Source: a bacterium CG_4_9_14_3_um_filter_65_15
GTDB taxonomy: Bacteria > Krumholzibacteriota > Krumholzibacteriia > LZORAL124-64-63
Length of the DNA stretch: 60,722 bases
Assembly (NCBI GenBank): GCA_002790835.1
Contig: PFVX01000037.1
Span: 1-60,722, forward strand
Direction: 5' to 3'
The position numbers were made by a program, and so were the translations under genes. Below the pieces are notes generated by a model. The model searched no databases. It was not told the DNA's origin and saw only the letters and a program-made list of their open reading frames with translations. Within the stretch, counting starts at the first letter, position 1. Each line of letters starts with the position of its first letter. This document shows positions 1-7,237 of this stretch, piece after piece.

Positions 1-88
1 ACCGGGAACAACGTGGCTGGCAGCGGTGATCGGCGCCCGGAAGTCGAGGACGGAGGTGGAAATCGCTCAGTTTAGGTGATAAACAAAG

Positions 89-165
89 TGGTCGGGACGG
101 CGAGATTTGAACTCGCGACCCCTTGCCCCCCATGCAAGTGCGCTACCGGACTGCGCCACGTCCCG
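89..165 (-). tRNA. tRNA-Pro (anticodon GGG), CCA encoded
   Basis: The minus strand folds as a complete 77-nt cloverleaf. The acceptor stem pairs CGGGACG with CGTCCCG, the discriminator is A, and CCA is encoded at 89-91. The anticodon arm is CTTGC-ATGGGGG-GCAAG, which places anticodon GGG at 129-131. The T arm reads GCGAG-TTCAAAT-CTCGC. It reads CCC and CCU proline codons. It lies 96 nt downstream of the merR-type gene on the same strand. I see no clear promoter or terminator of its own, only a T-rich run after the CCA. Confidence 0.95.
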
Positions 166-261
166 ACCAAAAATTCGTTTCGACTCCCGGAAGAGCCGAT
201 GGGGGAATTCCGGGCGGACAATGTAATACCCAAGGCGGTCAGCGACAAGGCAAAAGCGGGG

Positions 262-660
262 TCAGCCGCGGCCGGATGCGGCCTTCTTGCCGAGGCCCTT
301 GACCAGCTTGAGAACCTCCGCCAGCTCTTCCCTGACGACCTTCAATTGCTCGCTCTGGTCCATCTGGCCGAAGTCCAGGCTCAGTTGCGGTTTCTCGGCT
401 TGGGCTTGTTTGGAATGGGCCTGGCGCCTCACCTTGCGGGCGCCCGCGATCTTGAAGCCCTCGTCGTAGAGAAGGGCCTTGATGGCCAGGATCTCGTCGA
501 TATCCAACTGACGATAGCGCCGGCTGCCGGAACGGGTCTTCTTGGGGCGGAGAGTGGGGAATTCGGTTTCCCAGTAGCGCAGCACATGAGCCTTGACCCC
601 GGTCTGGGTCGCGACCTCGCTGATGGAGTGATAGAGTTTGCTGGGTTTATCCTGAGTCAT
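262..660 (-). CDS. MerR-family transcriptional regulator (132 aa)
   Basis: This is a small DNA-binding regulator. Residues 9 to 78 form a MerR winged helix-turn-helix, with [12 protein letters not shown] leading into VLRYWETEF, then an arginine-rich wing (SGSRRYR) and the second helix pair [15 protein letters not shown]. The C-terminal part (about 95-125) is a short amphipathic helix likely to dimerise. No metal- or drug-binding domain follows, as in the many short HTH-only MerR proteins found near gpsA/plsY in diverse bacteria. I chose the ATG at 660. The frame stays open upstream but overlaps gpsA, and homology begins only after this ATG. It lies 22 nt after gpsA and is probably the last protein gene of the der-plsY-gpsA operon. 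Its target is unknown. Confidence 0.85.
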   Translation of the reverse strand: MTQDKPSKLYHSISEVATQTGVKAHVLRYWETEFPTLRPKKTRSGSRRYRQLDIDEILAIKALLYDEGFKIAGARKVRRQAHSKQAQAEKPQLSLDFGQMDQSEQLKVVREELAEVLKLVKGLGKKAASGRG

Positions 661-682
661 CCTGGACCATCCCTGAAGGCGG

Positions 683-1690
683 TCATTCCCGCTCGGCCCG
701 AAGTTCCCTTTCCATGAGCTCCCGCATGGCTTGCCGGGGAGGTTTCCCGGAAAATAGCACATCGTGAACCTGTTTGGTAACAGGAAGTTCAATCCCGTGC
801 TTCACACCGAGTTTCAAGGCGGCCCGGGCCATGTGTACCCCTTCGACCACCTGGACCTGCTCCGCCAGCAGAGCCTCAGGCGAGAGAGTTCCGCGGGTGA
901 TGGCTTCCCCGAAATTCCGATTGCGGGAATGGTGGCTGATGCACGTGGTGATCATGTCCCCCACGCCGGCCAGTCCGAAAAAGGTCTCCGACCGGGCGCC
1001 CAGGGCCACGCCGAGGCGGGCCAACTCCTTCAGGCCGCGGGTCATCAACACGCCCCGGGTGTTGTCTCCGGTCCCCAGCCCGTCGGTCATGCCCACGGCC
1101 AGGGCGATGATGTTCTTGAAGCCCGAGGCGATTTCCACGCCGGTCATGTCGTCGTTGGTGTAGACCCGGAAGAAGGGGCCGGCGATGTGGTGCTGCCAAA
1201 TGGTCCAGTCGGTGCCGGGACTCCCGGCCAGGACCACGGCCGTGGGATATTCCAGGGCCACTTCCTCGGCGTGGCTCGGTCCCAGCAGGACGGCCACGGG
1301 ATGGGGATCCGTCGCCATCACCTCGCCGATGACCTCGCTCAACCGTTTCAGGGACGCGACTTCGAACCCCTTGGCCAGACAGATGACGGGAATTCCCGCC
1401 GGCAGGGAAGCGCACGCGCGGACCTTTTCCATGACCGGACGCACCGCCTGGCTGGGCACGTTCACGAAGACCGCGTCCGCATCCCGCAAGGCGTCATCGA
1501 GATCCAGGGTAGCGCGGAGGTTGGGCGGCAAGGGGACGTCGCCCAGGAAACCGGGGTTGGTTCCGGTGGTGTTGATGGCGTTGATCTGTGATTCCTCGAT
1601 GCCCCACAACACGACCCGGTCCCACTTGTGGGCCAGGTGCTTCCCGAAGGCGCTGGCCCAACTTCCGGTGCCCAGGATGATCGCTTTCAT
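683..1690 (-). CDS. gpsA: Glycerol-3-phosphate dehydrogenase [NAD(P)+]
   Basis: This cytoplasmic enzyme reduces dihydroxyacetone phosphate to sn-glycerol 3-phosphate, the backbone of phospholipids. The N-terminal Rossmann fold has GTGSWA at residues 7-12. The catalytic lysine sits in SGFKNI (K192), followed by the family segment [10 protein letters not shown] and the substrate-binding [10 protein letters not shown] near 241-250. The length of 335 aa is normal. The start is set at the ATG of an ATGA overlap with the plsY stop. An in-frame TTG nine bases upstream is less likely, because the AGGA element sits at correct distance only for the ATG. The next enzyme of the pathway, PlsY, is encoded immediately upstream, so the two are translationally coupled. 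Confidence 0.97.
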   Translation of the reverse strand: MKAIILGTGSWASAFGKHLAHKWDRVVLWGIEESQINAINTTGTNPGFLGDVPLPPNLRATLDLDDALRDADAVFVNVPSQAVRPVMEKVRACASLPAGIPVICLAKGFEVASLKRLSEVIGEVMATDPHPVAVLLGPSHAEEVALEYPTAVVLAGSPGTDWTIWQHHIAGPFFRVYTNDDMTGVEIASGFKNIIALAVGMTDGLGTGDNTRGVLMTRGLKELARLGVALGARSETFFGLAGVGDMITTCISHHSRNRNFGEAITRGTLSPEALLAEQVQVVEGVHMARAALKLGVKHGIELPVTKQVHDVLFSGKPPRQAMRELMERELRAERE

Positions 1691-2403
1691 CGCTCCCAAT
1701 CCTGGATATGGCCGGGCTTATCGGCCTCTGGTTCGGGCGGGGTGACCGGTTGGTCGTTCCCGTTGTCCCGGCTGATCCGGGCCTCGGTCCCTTCCTGCAG
1801 GCGCATGATGTTGGCGCGGTGCTTGAAAATCACCCAGCCACAGATCAGGAACACGAAGACGATGATCGTCGAGGAGGGATGGTCGCTCTTCAACTCGAAC
1901 AGGAGCACAGACACGGGCAGCACGCTCGATGCGGTGATGCTGCCCACCGAAACGATCCGCGTGGGCAGGAAACAGGCCAGAAAGGCCACCGTGGCAATGA
2001 TGAGGGGAAACGGCGCCAGGACCGCGAAGGCCCCGGCGGTCGTGGCCACGCCCTTGCCCCCGTGGAAGCTGACGAAGGGGCTGAAGGTATGGCCCAAGGC
2101 CGCCGCAACGCCGGCGAAGATCCTAAACAGGTCGGGCGTGATGTGGAACGGCGTGGGTTCACCGGGCGGCCAGGTGCCGACGAGCCAGGTCATCAGCCCC
2201 ACCGCAGCCGCGCCCTTGGCCAGATCCAGGGCGAGACAAATCCCCCCCCATCCGGGGCCCAGGGTGCGGAAGACGTTGGTGGATCCCAGATTGCCGCTGC
2301 CGTGACGCCTCAGGTCGATGCCCTTGACCTGGCGACCGATGACGAAACTGAACGGAATGGCTCCGATGAGAAAGGAGAGAATCAGAAAGAAGACGAGCAG
2401 CAT
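1687..2403 (-). CDS. plsY: Acyl-phosphate:glycerol-3-phosphate acyltransferase PlsY
   Basis: This inner-membrane enzyme transfers an acyl group from acyl-phosphate to position 1 of glycerol 3-phosphate. Several hydrophobic segments begin at residue 1. The three family motifs are visible: SGNLGSTN (36-43), the glycine-rich loop around GHTFSPF and FHGGKGVAT (103-121), and a third motif in a later loop. At 238 aa it is slightly long because of a charged, proline-rich C-terminal tail of about 40 residues that is not part of the catalytic fold. The ATG at 2403 has AAGGA ten bases upstream, while a TTG at 2412 lacks spacing. It is followed by gpsA with an ATGA overlap and preceded by der, an order seen in many bacteria. 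Confidence 0.96.
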   Translation of the reverse strand: MLLVFFLILSFLIGAIPFSFVIGRQVKGIDLRRHGSGNLGSTNVFRTLGPGWGGICLALDLAKGAAAVGLMTWLVGTWPPGEPTPFHITPDLFRIFAGVAAALGHTFSPFVSFHGGKGVATTAGAFAVLAPFPLIIATVAFLACFLPTRIVSVGSITASSVLPVSVLLFELKSDHPSSTIIVFVFLICGWVIFKHRANIMRLQEGTEARISRDNGNDQPVTPPEPEADKPGHIQDWER

Positions 2404-2436
2404 GGCGTTCAATTCCTTGTTACGGCAGTGGTTCCT

Positions 2437-3750
2437 CTAGTGCGGTTTGAGTTTGACAAAAATCCGGTTGCCCGTAAAGCCGAATTCCTCCCGGATCTGG
2501 TTGTTGATGTAACGCAGATAATTCCTGGCGAAGAAACGGGGATCGTTCACCGAAAGGATGAAGGTCGGGGGTTCCTTTTCGATCTGGGTCCCGTAGTAGA
2601 TCTTCCCCAGTCCCCCCCGGTGGGCCCGCGGTTGCTGGATCTGGACGATCTTCTCGAGGAAGGTATTGAACGCCGCCGTGGGCACCCGCTTGCGGCGCTG
2701 CTCGTGGACCTCCCAGACCATTTCCATCACCCTGCCGGTGCGTTGCCGGGTCAGGGCGCTGCCGGTGAACCAGGGAGCATATCCCAGGAACGGGACCGAC
2801 TGCGTGAACTTGTCCCACACCGCGCGGTGGGTGTTGGTTTCCTTGTCCCCGATCAGGTCCCACTTGTTGAAGACCACCACCACACCCTTGCCCGCGTCGT
2901 GGATGAGCCCGGCGATCTTCGCATCTTGGGCCACGGCGCCGGCCTCGGCGTCGACCACGAAAACCACGATGTCGCACTGCTCCAGGGAGCGGACGGTGCG
3001 CATGTTGCTGAAGACCTCGATCGCTTCCTGGACCCTGGCCTTGCGACGCAGGCCGGCGGTGTCGATGAGGCGGATGGTCTTGCCGTGCCACTTCAGGTCG
3101 GTGTGGATGGAGTCGCGGGTGGTTCCGGGAATCTCGCTGACCAGGGCGTTTTCGGTCCCGGTCAGGATGTTCAACAAGGATGATTTCCCCACGTTGGGTC
3201 GGCCCAGAATGGCGACCCGGCAGTCGCAAGGCGTTTCCACCTGGTGGGTCGGGAATTCCTTGACGACCTCGTCCAGCAGATCGCCGACGCCCAGACCGTG
3301 CAGGGAACTGATGCCGTGCGGCTCCCCCAGTCCCAGGGAATAGAATTCGTGCACGGTGAGTTCCTCGACGGGCTTTTCCACCTTGTTGACCGCCAGGATC
3401 ACCGGCTTGCCGCTGCGTCGCAGGTCCCGCGCGATGGCTTCGTCCCAGGCCATGGGGCCCACCTTGCCGTCGACCAGGAACAGCACCAGGTCGGCCTCGG
3501 CGATGGCGTCCTGGGCGACGGCGGTCACCAGCTTGTCGAACTGGCCGTCGGCCTCGCCGAAGGGGATGATGCCGCCGGTATCCAGGAGGATGAAGGGATG
3601 GCCGGCCCAGTCGGTGGTTTCGGCGATGCGGTCCCGCGTCACCCCGGCTGTCTCATGCACCACGCTGCGCCGTTCACCGACGATGCGGTTGAAAAGGGTG
3701 GATTTGCCCACGTTGGGTCGGCCAACGATGGCCACGGTGCGCAGGGACAT
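2437..3750 (-). CDS. der: Ribosome-assembly GTPase Der (EngA)
   Basis: Der is a tandem-GTPase factor needed for 50S ribosomal subunit maturation. Two complete G domains are present. The first has GRPNVGKS (10-17), DTGG (57-60) and NKVE (122-125). The second has GRPNVGKS (183-190), DTAG (230-233) and NKWD. A KH-like RNA-binding domain fills the last 85 residues and ends in a basic KLKPH. The length of 437 aa matches the family. Der lies between the DUF512 radical-SAM gene (41 nt) and plsY (33 nt) on the same strand, so the four genes probably form one operon. Confidence 0.97.
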   Translation of the reverse strand: MSLRTVAIVGRPNVGKSTLFNRIVGERRSVVHETAGVTRDRIAETTDWAGHPFILLDTGGIIPFGEADGQFDKLVTAVAQDAIAEADLVLFLVDGKVGPMAWDEAIARDLRRSGKPVILAVNKVEKPVEELTVHEFYSLGLGEPHGISSLHGLGVGDLLDEVVKEFPTHQVETPCDCRVAILGRPNVGKSSLLNILTGTENALVSEIPGTTRDSIHTDLKWHGKTIRLIDTAGLRRKARVQEAIEVFSNMRTVRSLEQCDIVVFVVDAEAGAVAQDAKIAGLIHDAGKGVVVVFNKWDLIGDKETNTHRAVWDKFTQSVPFLGYAPWFTGSALTRQRTGRVMEMVWEVHEQRRKRVPTAAFNTFLEKIVQIQQPRAHRGGLGKIYYGTQIEKEPPTFILSVNDPRFFARNYLRYINNQIREEFGFTGNRIFVKLKPH

Positions 3751-3791
3751 GACGTTTCTCCCGGGGATGAGGCAGGTTCAGATGGCGGAAA

Positions 3792-5192
3792 CTAGCCCAG
3801 TTCCCGCCAAAAAGCAATGAACCCGTCTTCCTCCCCGACCAGGACGGAATGGGGCTGATCGGCGGCGAGGTCCTCCAGGGTCATGTCGTCCAGGGTCCGC
3901 CCGTCGCTGTTGAAGACCCGCGGCGAGAGGACCACCGTTCGGGCGGGGTGGGCCGGCAGAGCCAGCAGTGCCGGGCGCAGGTCTGCGCCGGACATCAGCC
4001 CGGCCACCGTGACGGTATGCCCATAGAAAGTGTTGGGTACCCCGATCACCTCGACCTCGGGACAATGGCGGCGCAGCAGGACCGGGAGGAATTCCCGCCG
4101 CCAAGCCTGGGCGGCCAGCTCACCGGTCAGCACCGTCAAGGGACGGGTGGGAAGTTCGCCGTCCTCGGCGGCCCATTCCAGCTCCTCGTCCCAGAGGTCG
4201 CGCAGGCGACAGGTCAGGCCGATCGCGCTGTCCACCTGCCAGAACCCGTCGTACTCGTTGGTAGGCGGAAAGGGGGTCCCGGTCATGAGGTAGAACTCGT
4301 CGCTGAGATAGACGAAATTGTATCCCACCTTCTGGTGGGCCGTGGCCTGCCAGAGGCGGCCCTGTTCGATGGCTGCGGCGGCGATGTCATGGGTCACCGG
4401 ATCAAGCTGCGTCAGCCCTACGCGATGGGCGCTGAGTCCCACCGGCACCACCGCCAGGGAACGCACTCCTCCCCGGGAGGGTCGTTCCGCCTGCTCCTCC
4501 CCCTCGCGATAGCCGTGCCCCCGGTCGCACACCGGCTGAAAGACCTCGTCCTCCTGCGGGTCGGCTAGGGGAGCCATTTCCAGGAGATCGCCGATGGTCT
4601 GATCGAGCGCCGGGCCGTCGTTCCAGCCGGGACACAGCACCACCTGGGCGTGGATCTCGATACCCGCTTCCATCAACCGGCGCAGGATGTCCAGCACATC
4701 GATCCGGCGCTTGATGCCGAGCATGCGCGTGCGCACTTCGATGTCCGTGGAGTGCACCGAGACGTAGAGCGGAGACATGCCCTGGTCGATGATCCGCTGC
4801 AGTCCCTTGCGTCCCAGGGAAGTCAGGGTGATGTAGTTTCCGTAAAGAAAACTGAAGCGGTAGTCCTCATCCTTGACGTAGATCTGGTCACGCATGCCCT
4901 TGGGGTTCTGGTCGATGAAGCAGAACACGCAATCGCAGGCGCAGGTTTTGAATTCCAGGGGCGCGAAGCTCTCGGTCACCGCGGCGATGTCCGCAGGGTC
5001 GATGGCGACCTCAACCTCCTCCCCCGAGCTGCGCTGCAGCCGCAAGCGGGTGTGCCGGCTTTCCGGGGTGTAATAGTAGAGGTCCAGGACATCATCGAGC
5101 GGCTGTCCGTCCAGATGGGTCAGACAGTCACCGGGCTGCCATTGGTGCAGCCGGTCCAGGGGTGCGGGGAACGGTTGGATGAGACGGATCAT
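3792..5192 (-). CDS. DUF512-family radical SAM protein with N-terminal PDZ-like domain
   Basis: The function of this family is not established. The protein has a degenerate PDZ-like N-terminus (LHQWQPGDCLTHLDG, 15-29), then an iron-sulfur radical-SAM core with CACDCVFCFID. C84, C88 and C91 fit CxxxCxxC, and C86 is an extra cysteine. The family segments SVHSTD, VLCPGWNDG and LAVVPVGLS follow, and then the C-terminal DUF512 module. Between the WNDG and VPVGLS segments there is an acidic, arginine-rich stretch that looks like a roughly 30-residue insertion. I start at the internal ATG because the 26 upstream residues lack homology and run toward the divergent tRNA-Gly promoter. Members of this family often sit next to der, as here. 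Confidence 0.85.
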   Translation of the reverse strand: MIRLIQPFPAPLDRLHQWQPGDCLTHLDGQPLDDVLDLYYYTPESRHTRLRLQRSSGEEVEVAIDPADIAAVTESFAPLEFKTCACDCVFCFIDQNPKGMRDQIYVKDEDYRFSFLYGNYITLTSLGRKGLQRIIDQGMSPLYVSVHSTDIEVRTRMLGIKRRIDVLDILRRLMEAGIEIHAQVVLCPGWNDGPALDQTIGDLLEMAPLADPQEDEVFQPVCDRGHGYREGEEQAERPSRGGVRSLAVVPVGLSAHRVGLTQLDPVTHDIAAAAIEQGRLWQATAHQKVGYNFVYLSDEFYLMTGTPFPPTNEYDGFWQVDSAIGLTCRLRDLWDEELEWAAEDGELPTRPLTVLTGELAAQAWRREFLPVLLRRHCPEVEVIGVPNTFYGHTVTVAGLMSGADLRPALLALPAHPARTVVLSPRVFNSDGRTLDDMTLEDLAADQPHSVLVGEEDGFIAFWRELG

Positions 5193-5232
5193 CCGCCCAA
5201 GGAACCATCGGGAGGTCAAAATGGCAAGCCGG

Positions 5233-5261
5233 TTGACAGAAAACGGGTTGCAGATTAGCTT
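5233..5261 (+). promoter_or_regulatory. Sigma-70-type promoter of tRNA-Gly
   Basis: TTGACA at 5233-5238 and TAGCTT at 5256-5261 are separated by exactly 17 nt. The predicted transcription start is about six bases before the mature tRNA. The -35 is a perfect consensus, as expected for a stable-RNA gene. Confidence 0.8.
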
Positions 5262-5273
5262 TCGGGCCACGAA

Positions 5274-5349
5274 GCGGGCTTAGCTCAGTTGGTAGAGCAT
5301 CAGCTTCCCAAGCTGAGGGTCGCGAGTTCGAGCCTCGTAGCCCGCTCCA
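5274..5349 (+). tRNA. tRNA-Gly (anticodon CCC), CCA encoded
   Basis: This is a complete 76-nt cloverleaf. The acceptor stem pairs GCGGGCT with AGCCCGC, the discriminator is T, and CCA is at 5347-5349. The anticodon arm TCAGC-TTCCCAA-GCTGA gives anticodon CCC for the GGG codon. The T arm has GCGAG-TTCGAGC-CTCGT with one G-T pair. It is one of three plus-strand genes in the window and has its own promoter and terminator. Confidence 0.96.
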
Positions 5350-5357
5350 AACTTCCC

Positions 5358-5396
5358 AAGAAACGGCCCTGCTTTTTGAGCAGGGCCGTTTCTTTT
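5358..5396 (+). terminator. Rho-independent terminator after tRNA-Gly
   Basis: AAACGGCCCTGC (5361-5372) pairs perfectly with GCAGGGCCGTTT (5380-5391), extended by further A-T and G-C pairs, around a T-rich loop and followed by CTTTTG. A-rich sequence on the far side suggests it could also slow the convergent transcript of the exported-protein gene ending at 5426. Confidence 0.85.
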
Positions 5397-5425
5397 GCGT
5401 CAAACCAGGGGCGAATCGAGCGAGC

Positions 5426-6028
5426 TTACCGGAAGAGAGCCTTCACGGCGCCAAAGCTGGCATCCTCGGCGGCCACGACCGTGCACTCGGGGGCACCGAT
5501 CTGGGCGGCGGGCATACCCGGCATGTTGACGACATCGGCGGTCACCAGCGTGAAATCTTCCTTCACGATCATGGGATTGGTGCCGTTGGGATCGGAGCTC
5601 GGACCGGAGGGCCCCAGGACGATGTCAACCTGGACGAAATCCAGGTAGAAGATGTCAAGGGTGCACAGGATGGTGGCCGGGGTGGTCCCGACGGGAACCG
5701 AGAAGCCCACGATGTAATTGATGTCGTTTCCACCGGTGCCATCGACGCCAACGTTGATGGACGAAACAGGGAAGCTGGTGACGGTGACGGAGGTGTTCGT
5801 GGCGCCGATCAAATCCATGCCCAACTCGAAGCCACGGGTAGCGGGGATGCTGGGATTGGTCAGCATGATGTAGGCCGGAATGTGGGTCAGGAAGGGCGCG
5901 GAGGTGCAGACAACATCAGCATTGGTGTCAAAGAACAAACCGATGTTGTTGGCATCGGTTCCGATCACGGCGAAGGCAGAGCTGGCGACGAGCATGCCAG
6001 CGACCAGTAGCATTAAAGTCTTCTTCAT
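5426..6028 (-). CDS. Small exported protein of unknown function (200 aa)
   Basis: I do not recognise a named family. The N-terminus is a textbook signal peptide: MKK, a hydrophobic core, then ASSAFA with probable cleavage after residue 20. The mature part is rich in T, V, G, N and P with alternating hydrophobics, and looks like a single all-beta domain of the cohesin/Ig sort. Three cysteines (41, 122, 182) are present, so at most one disulfide pair plus one free thiol. It has no transmembrane segment and no lipobox. AAGGAG lies nine bases before the ATG, a strong ribosome site. It is a single-gene unit between the convergent tRNA-Gly terminator and miaA, and its upstream region is unusually AT-rich. 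An extracellular or periplasmic location is inferred. Confidence 0.8.
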   Translation of the reverse strand: MKKTLMLLVAGMLVASSAFAVIGTDANNIGLFFDTNADVVCTSAPFLTHIPAYIMLTNPSIPATRGFELGMDLIGATNTSVTVTSFPVSSINVGVDGTGGNDINYIVGFSVPVGTTPATILCTLDIFYLDFVQVDIVLGPSGPSSDPNGTNPMIVKEDFTLVTADVVNMPGMPAAQIGAPECTVVAAEDASFGAVKALFR

Positions 6029-6292
6029 GGTGTGTTTCTCCTTGCGGGGCGAGCAGAAGCTCAGACAGGGTTGTGCGAAGCGAACGATGCAATCGAGCTT
6101 GACGCAATTGGTGCGACCGAATTGTTCCGGTTGCCATTGACGGATATAAGTTTATCACCTGGTGAGTCCCACAGGAAAGACAAATTTGGCCCTATCCATG
6201 ATTTTTCACCCAGGGAAGGTAATAATTTTTTAACAAACAGCGGAGGACGTCGTGGGATGTCAGCCGGCATTTTTTGATAAAAAATTGCATTC
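6029..6292. other. AT-rich intergenic region upstream of the exported-protein gene
   Basis: This 264-nt gap holds no gene. The part from about 6140 to 6300 is markedly richer in A and T than the rest of the window, with runs such as AATAATTTTTTAAC and ATTTTTTGATAAAAAATT. It should carry the promoter of the exported protein, but no -35/-10 pair stands out. It may also contain the end of the mutL-miaA transcript, although no clear terminator hairpin was found. Confidence 0.5.
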
Positions 6293-7237
6293 TCAAAGAA
6301 GCAATTCCGCCAATTTGCCCAACAAAGCCGGATCTTCGGGACTGCAGCAATTCAAAGCGGGAACTTTTCTGAACCATGTTCGCTGGCGCTTGGCGTACTG
6401 CCGGGTCTGCAGGAAGACCTCCTCCCCGGCTGCCTCCAGGGAAATGTCGCCCCTCAAATGGCGGATGATTGTCGGATACCCGATGCACTGAAAGCCGGGC
6501 GAATCCACCGGATACTCCTCCAGGGCGGCCCGCGTCTCTTCAACCCATCCGCCGGTTAGCATGGCAGCCATGCGTGAGCGAATGCGTTTATCGAGTTCCT
6601 GAAGGTCAGGATCGAGCACCACCACCTGGTACTCCAAATTCAAACAGGGCCGTGGTCGCCACTGGGCCATGTGCTCGGACATGGGCCGTCCGGTCAGGCG
6701 ATGGATTTCCAGGGCCCGGCGCATACGGTAGGCATCGTGCGGGTGAATGCGGGCCGTGCTATCGGGATCGACCTTATTCAGTTCGGCGACCACCGCATCC
6801 AGGGACAGGTCCGCAATGCTCCGCCGGATATCCGCGAGGTCCGTCCCGGGCTGCGCCGGCAGATCCATGAACCCGTGGGTCAAGGCGCGCAGATAAAACC
6901 CGGCTCCGCCGACCAGGACGGGCATGCCGCCGCGGGCGAGAATGTCCTTGCGAACGGTCGCAAAATCCTCCCGGAAGCAAGCGGCATCGTAGGACTCGTC
7001 CAAAGGAAGAAAATCGATCAGGTGGTGGGGGCAGGCGCGGCGCTCGTCAGCGGTAGGCTGGGCGGTGCCGATCCTCAGCCCCCGATAGATCTGGCAACTG
7101 TCCAGGCTGATGATTTCCAGGGGGAAGCGTTCCGCCAACCGGGTCATGATCCCGGTCTTGCCGCAGGCGGTGGGGCCCACCACGCACAGGATCTTTCCCC
7201 CCGGCGGGACGGGCTGCGGGTGATCAGATGCGGCCAA
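6293..7237 (-). CDS. miaA: tRNA dimethylallyltransferase MiaA
   Basis: MiaA transfers a dimethylallyl group to N6 of A37 in tRNAs reading codons that begin with U. MiaB then methylthiolates the product, and miaB is encoded about 10 kb away. The P-loop is GPTACGKT (21-28). The family signature appears as DSCQIYRG and IGTAQP (46-61), with cysteine where arginine or methionine is usual. The DLPAQPGTD and YRMRRALE segments follow. The length of 314 aa is normal. The start is a TTG at 7237 supported by GGAG seven bases upstream, and no ATG or GTG fits. The gene overlaps the end of mutL by 14 nt, so it is co-transcribed and probably coupled. Confidence 0.96.
   Translation of the reverse strand: MAASDHPQPVPPGGKILCVVGPTACGKTGIMTRLAERFPLEIISLDSCQIYRGLRIGTAQPTADERRACPHHLIDFLPLDESYDAACFREDFATVRKDILARGGMPVLVGGAGFYLRALTHGFMDLPAQPGTDLADIRRSIADLSLDAVVAELNKVDPDSTARIHPHDAYRMRRALEIHRLTGRPMSEHMAQWRPRPCLNLEYQVVVLDPDLQELDKRIRSRMAAMLTGGWVEETRAALEEYPVDSPGFQCIGYPTIIRHLRGDISLEAAGEEVFLQTRQYAKRQRTWFRKVPALNCCSPEDPALLGKLAELLL

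Noticed and set aside
186-214. CCCGGAA/TTCCGGG inverted repeat between merR and tRNA-Pro as a terminator
   Set aside because: The stem is 7 bp with a 15-nt loop and no adjacent T run on the minus strand; too weak.
76-717. Plus-strand open frame running across the tRNA-Pro and merR genes
   Set aside because: It reads antisense through a complete tRNA and through a protein with clear MerR homology; its translation matches no known fold.
6240-6260. GACGTC/GATGTC inverted repeat after miaA as a terminator
   Set aside because: The stem is only six pairs with one mismatch and no T run directly after it.
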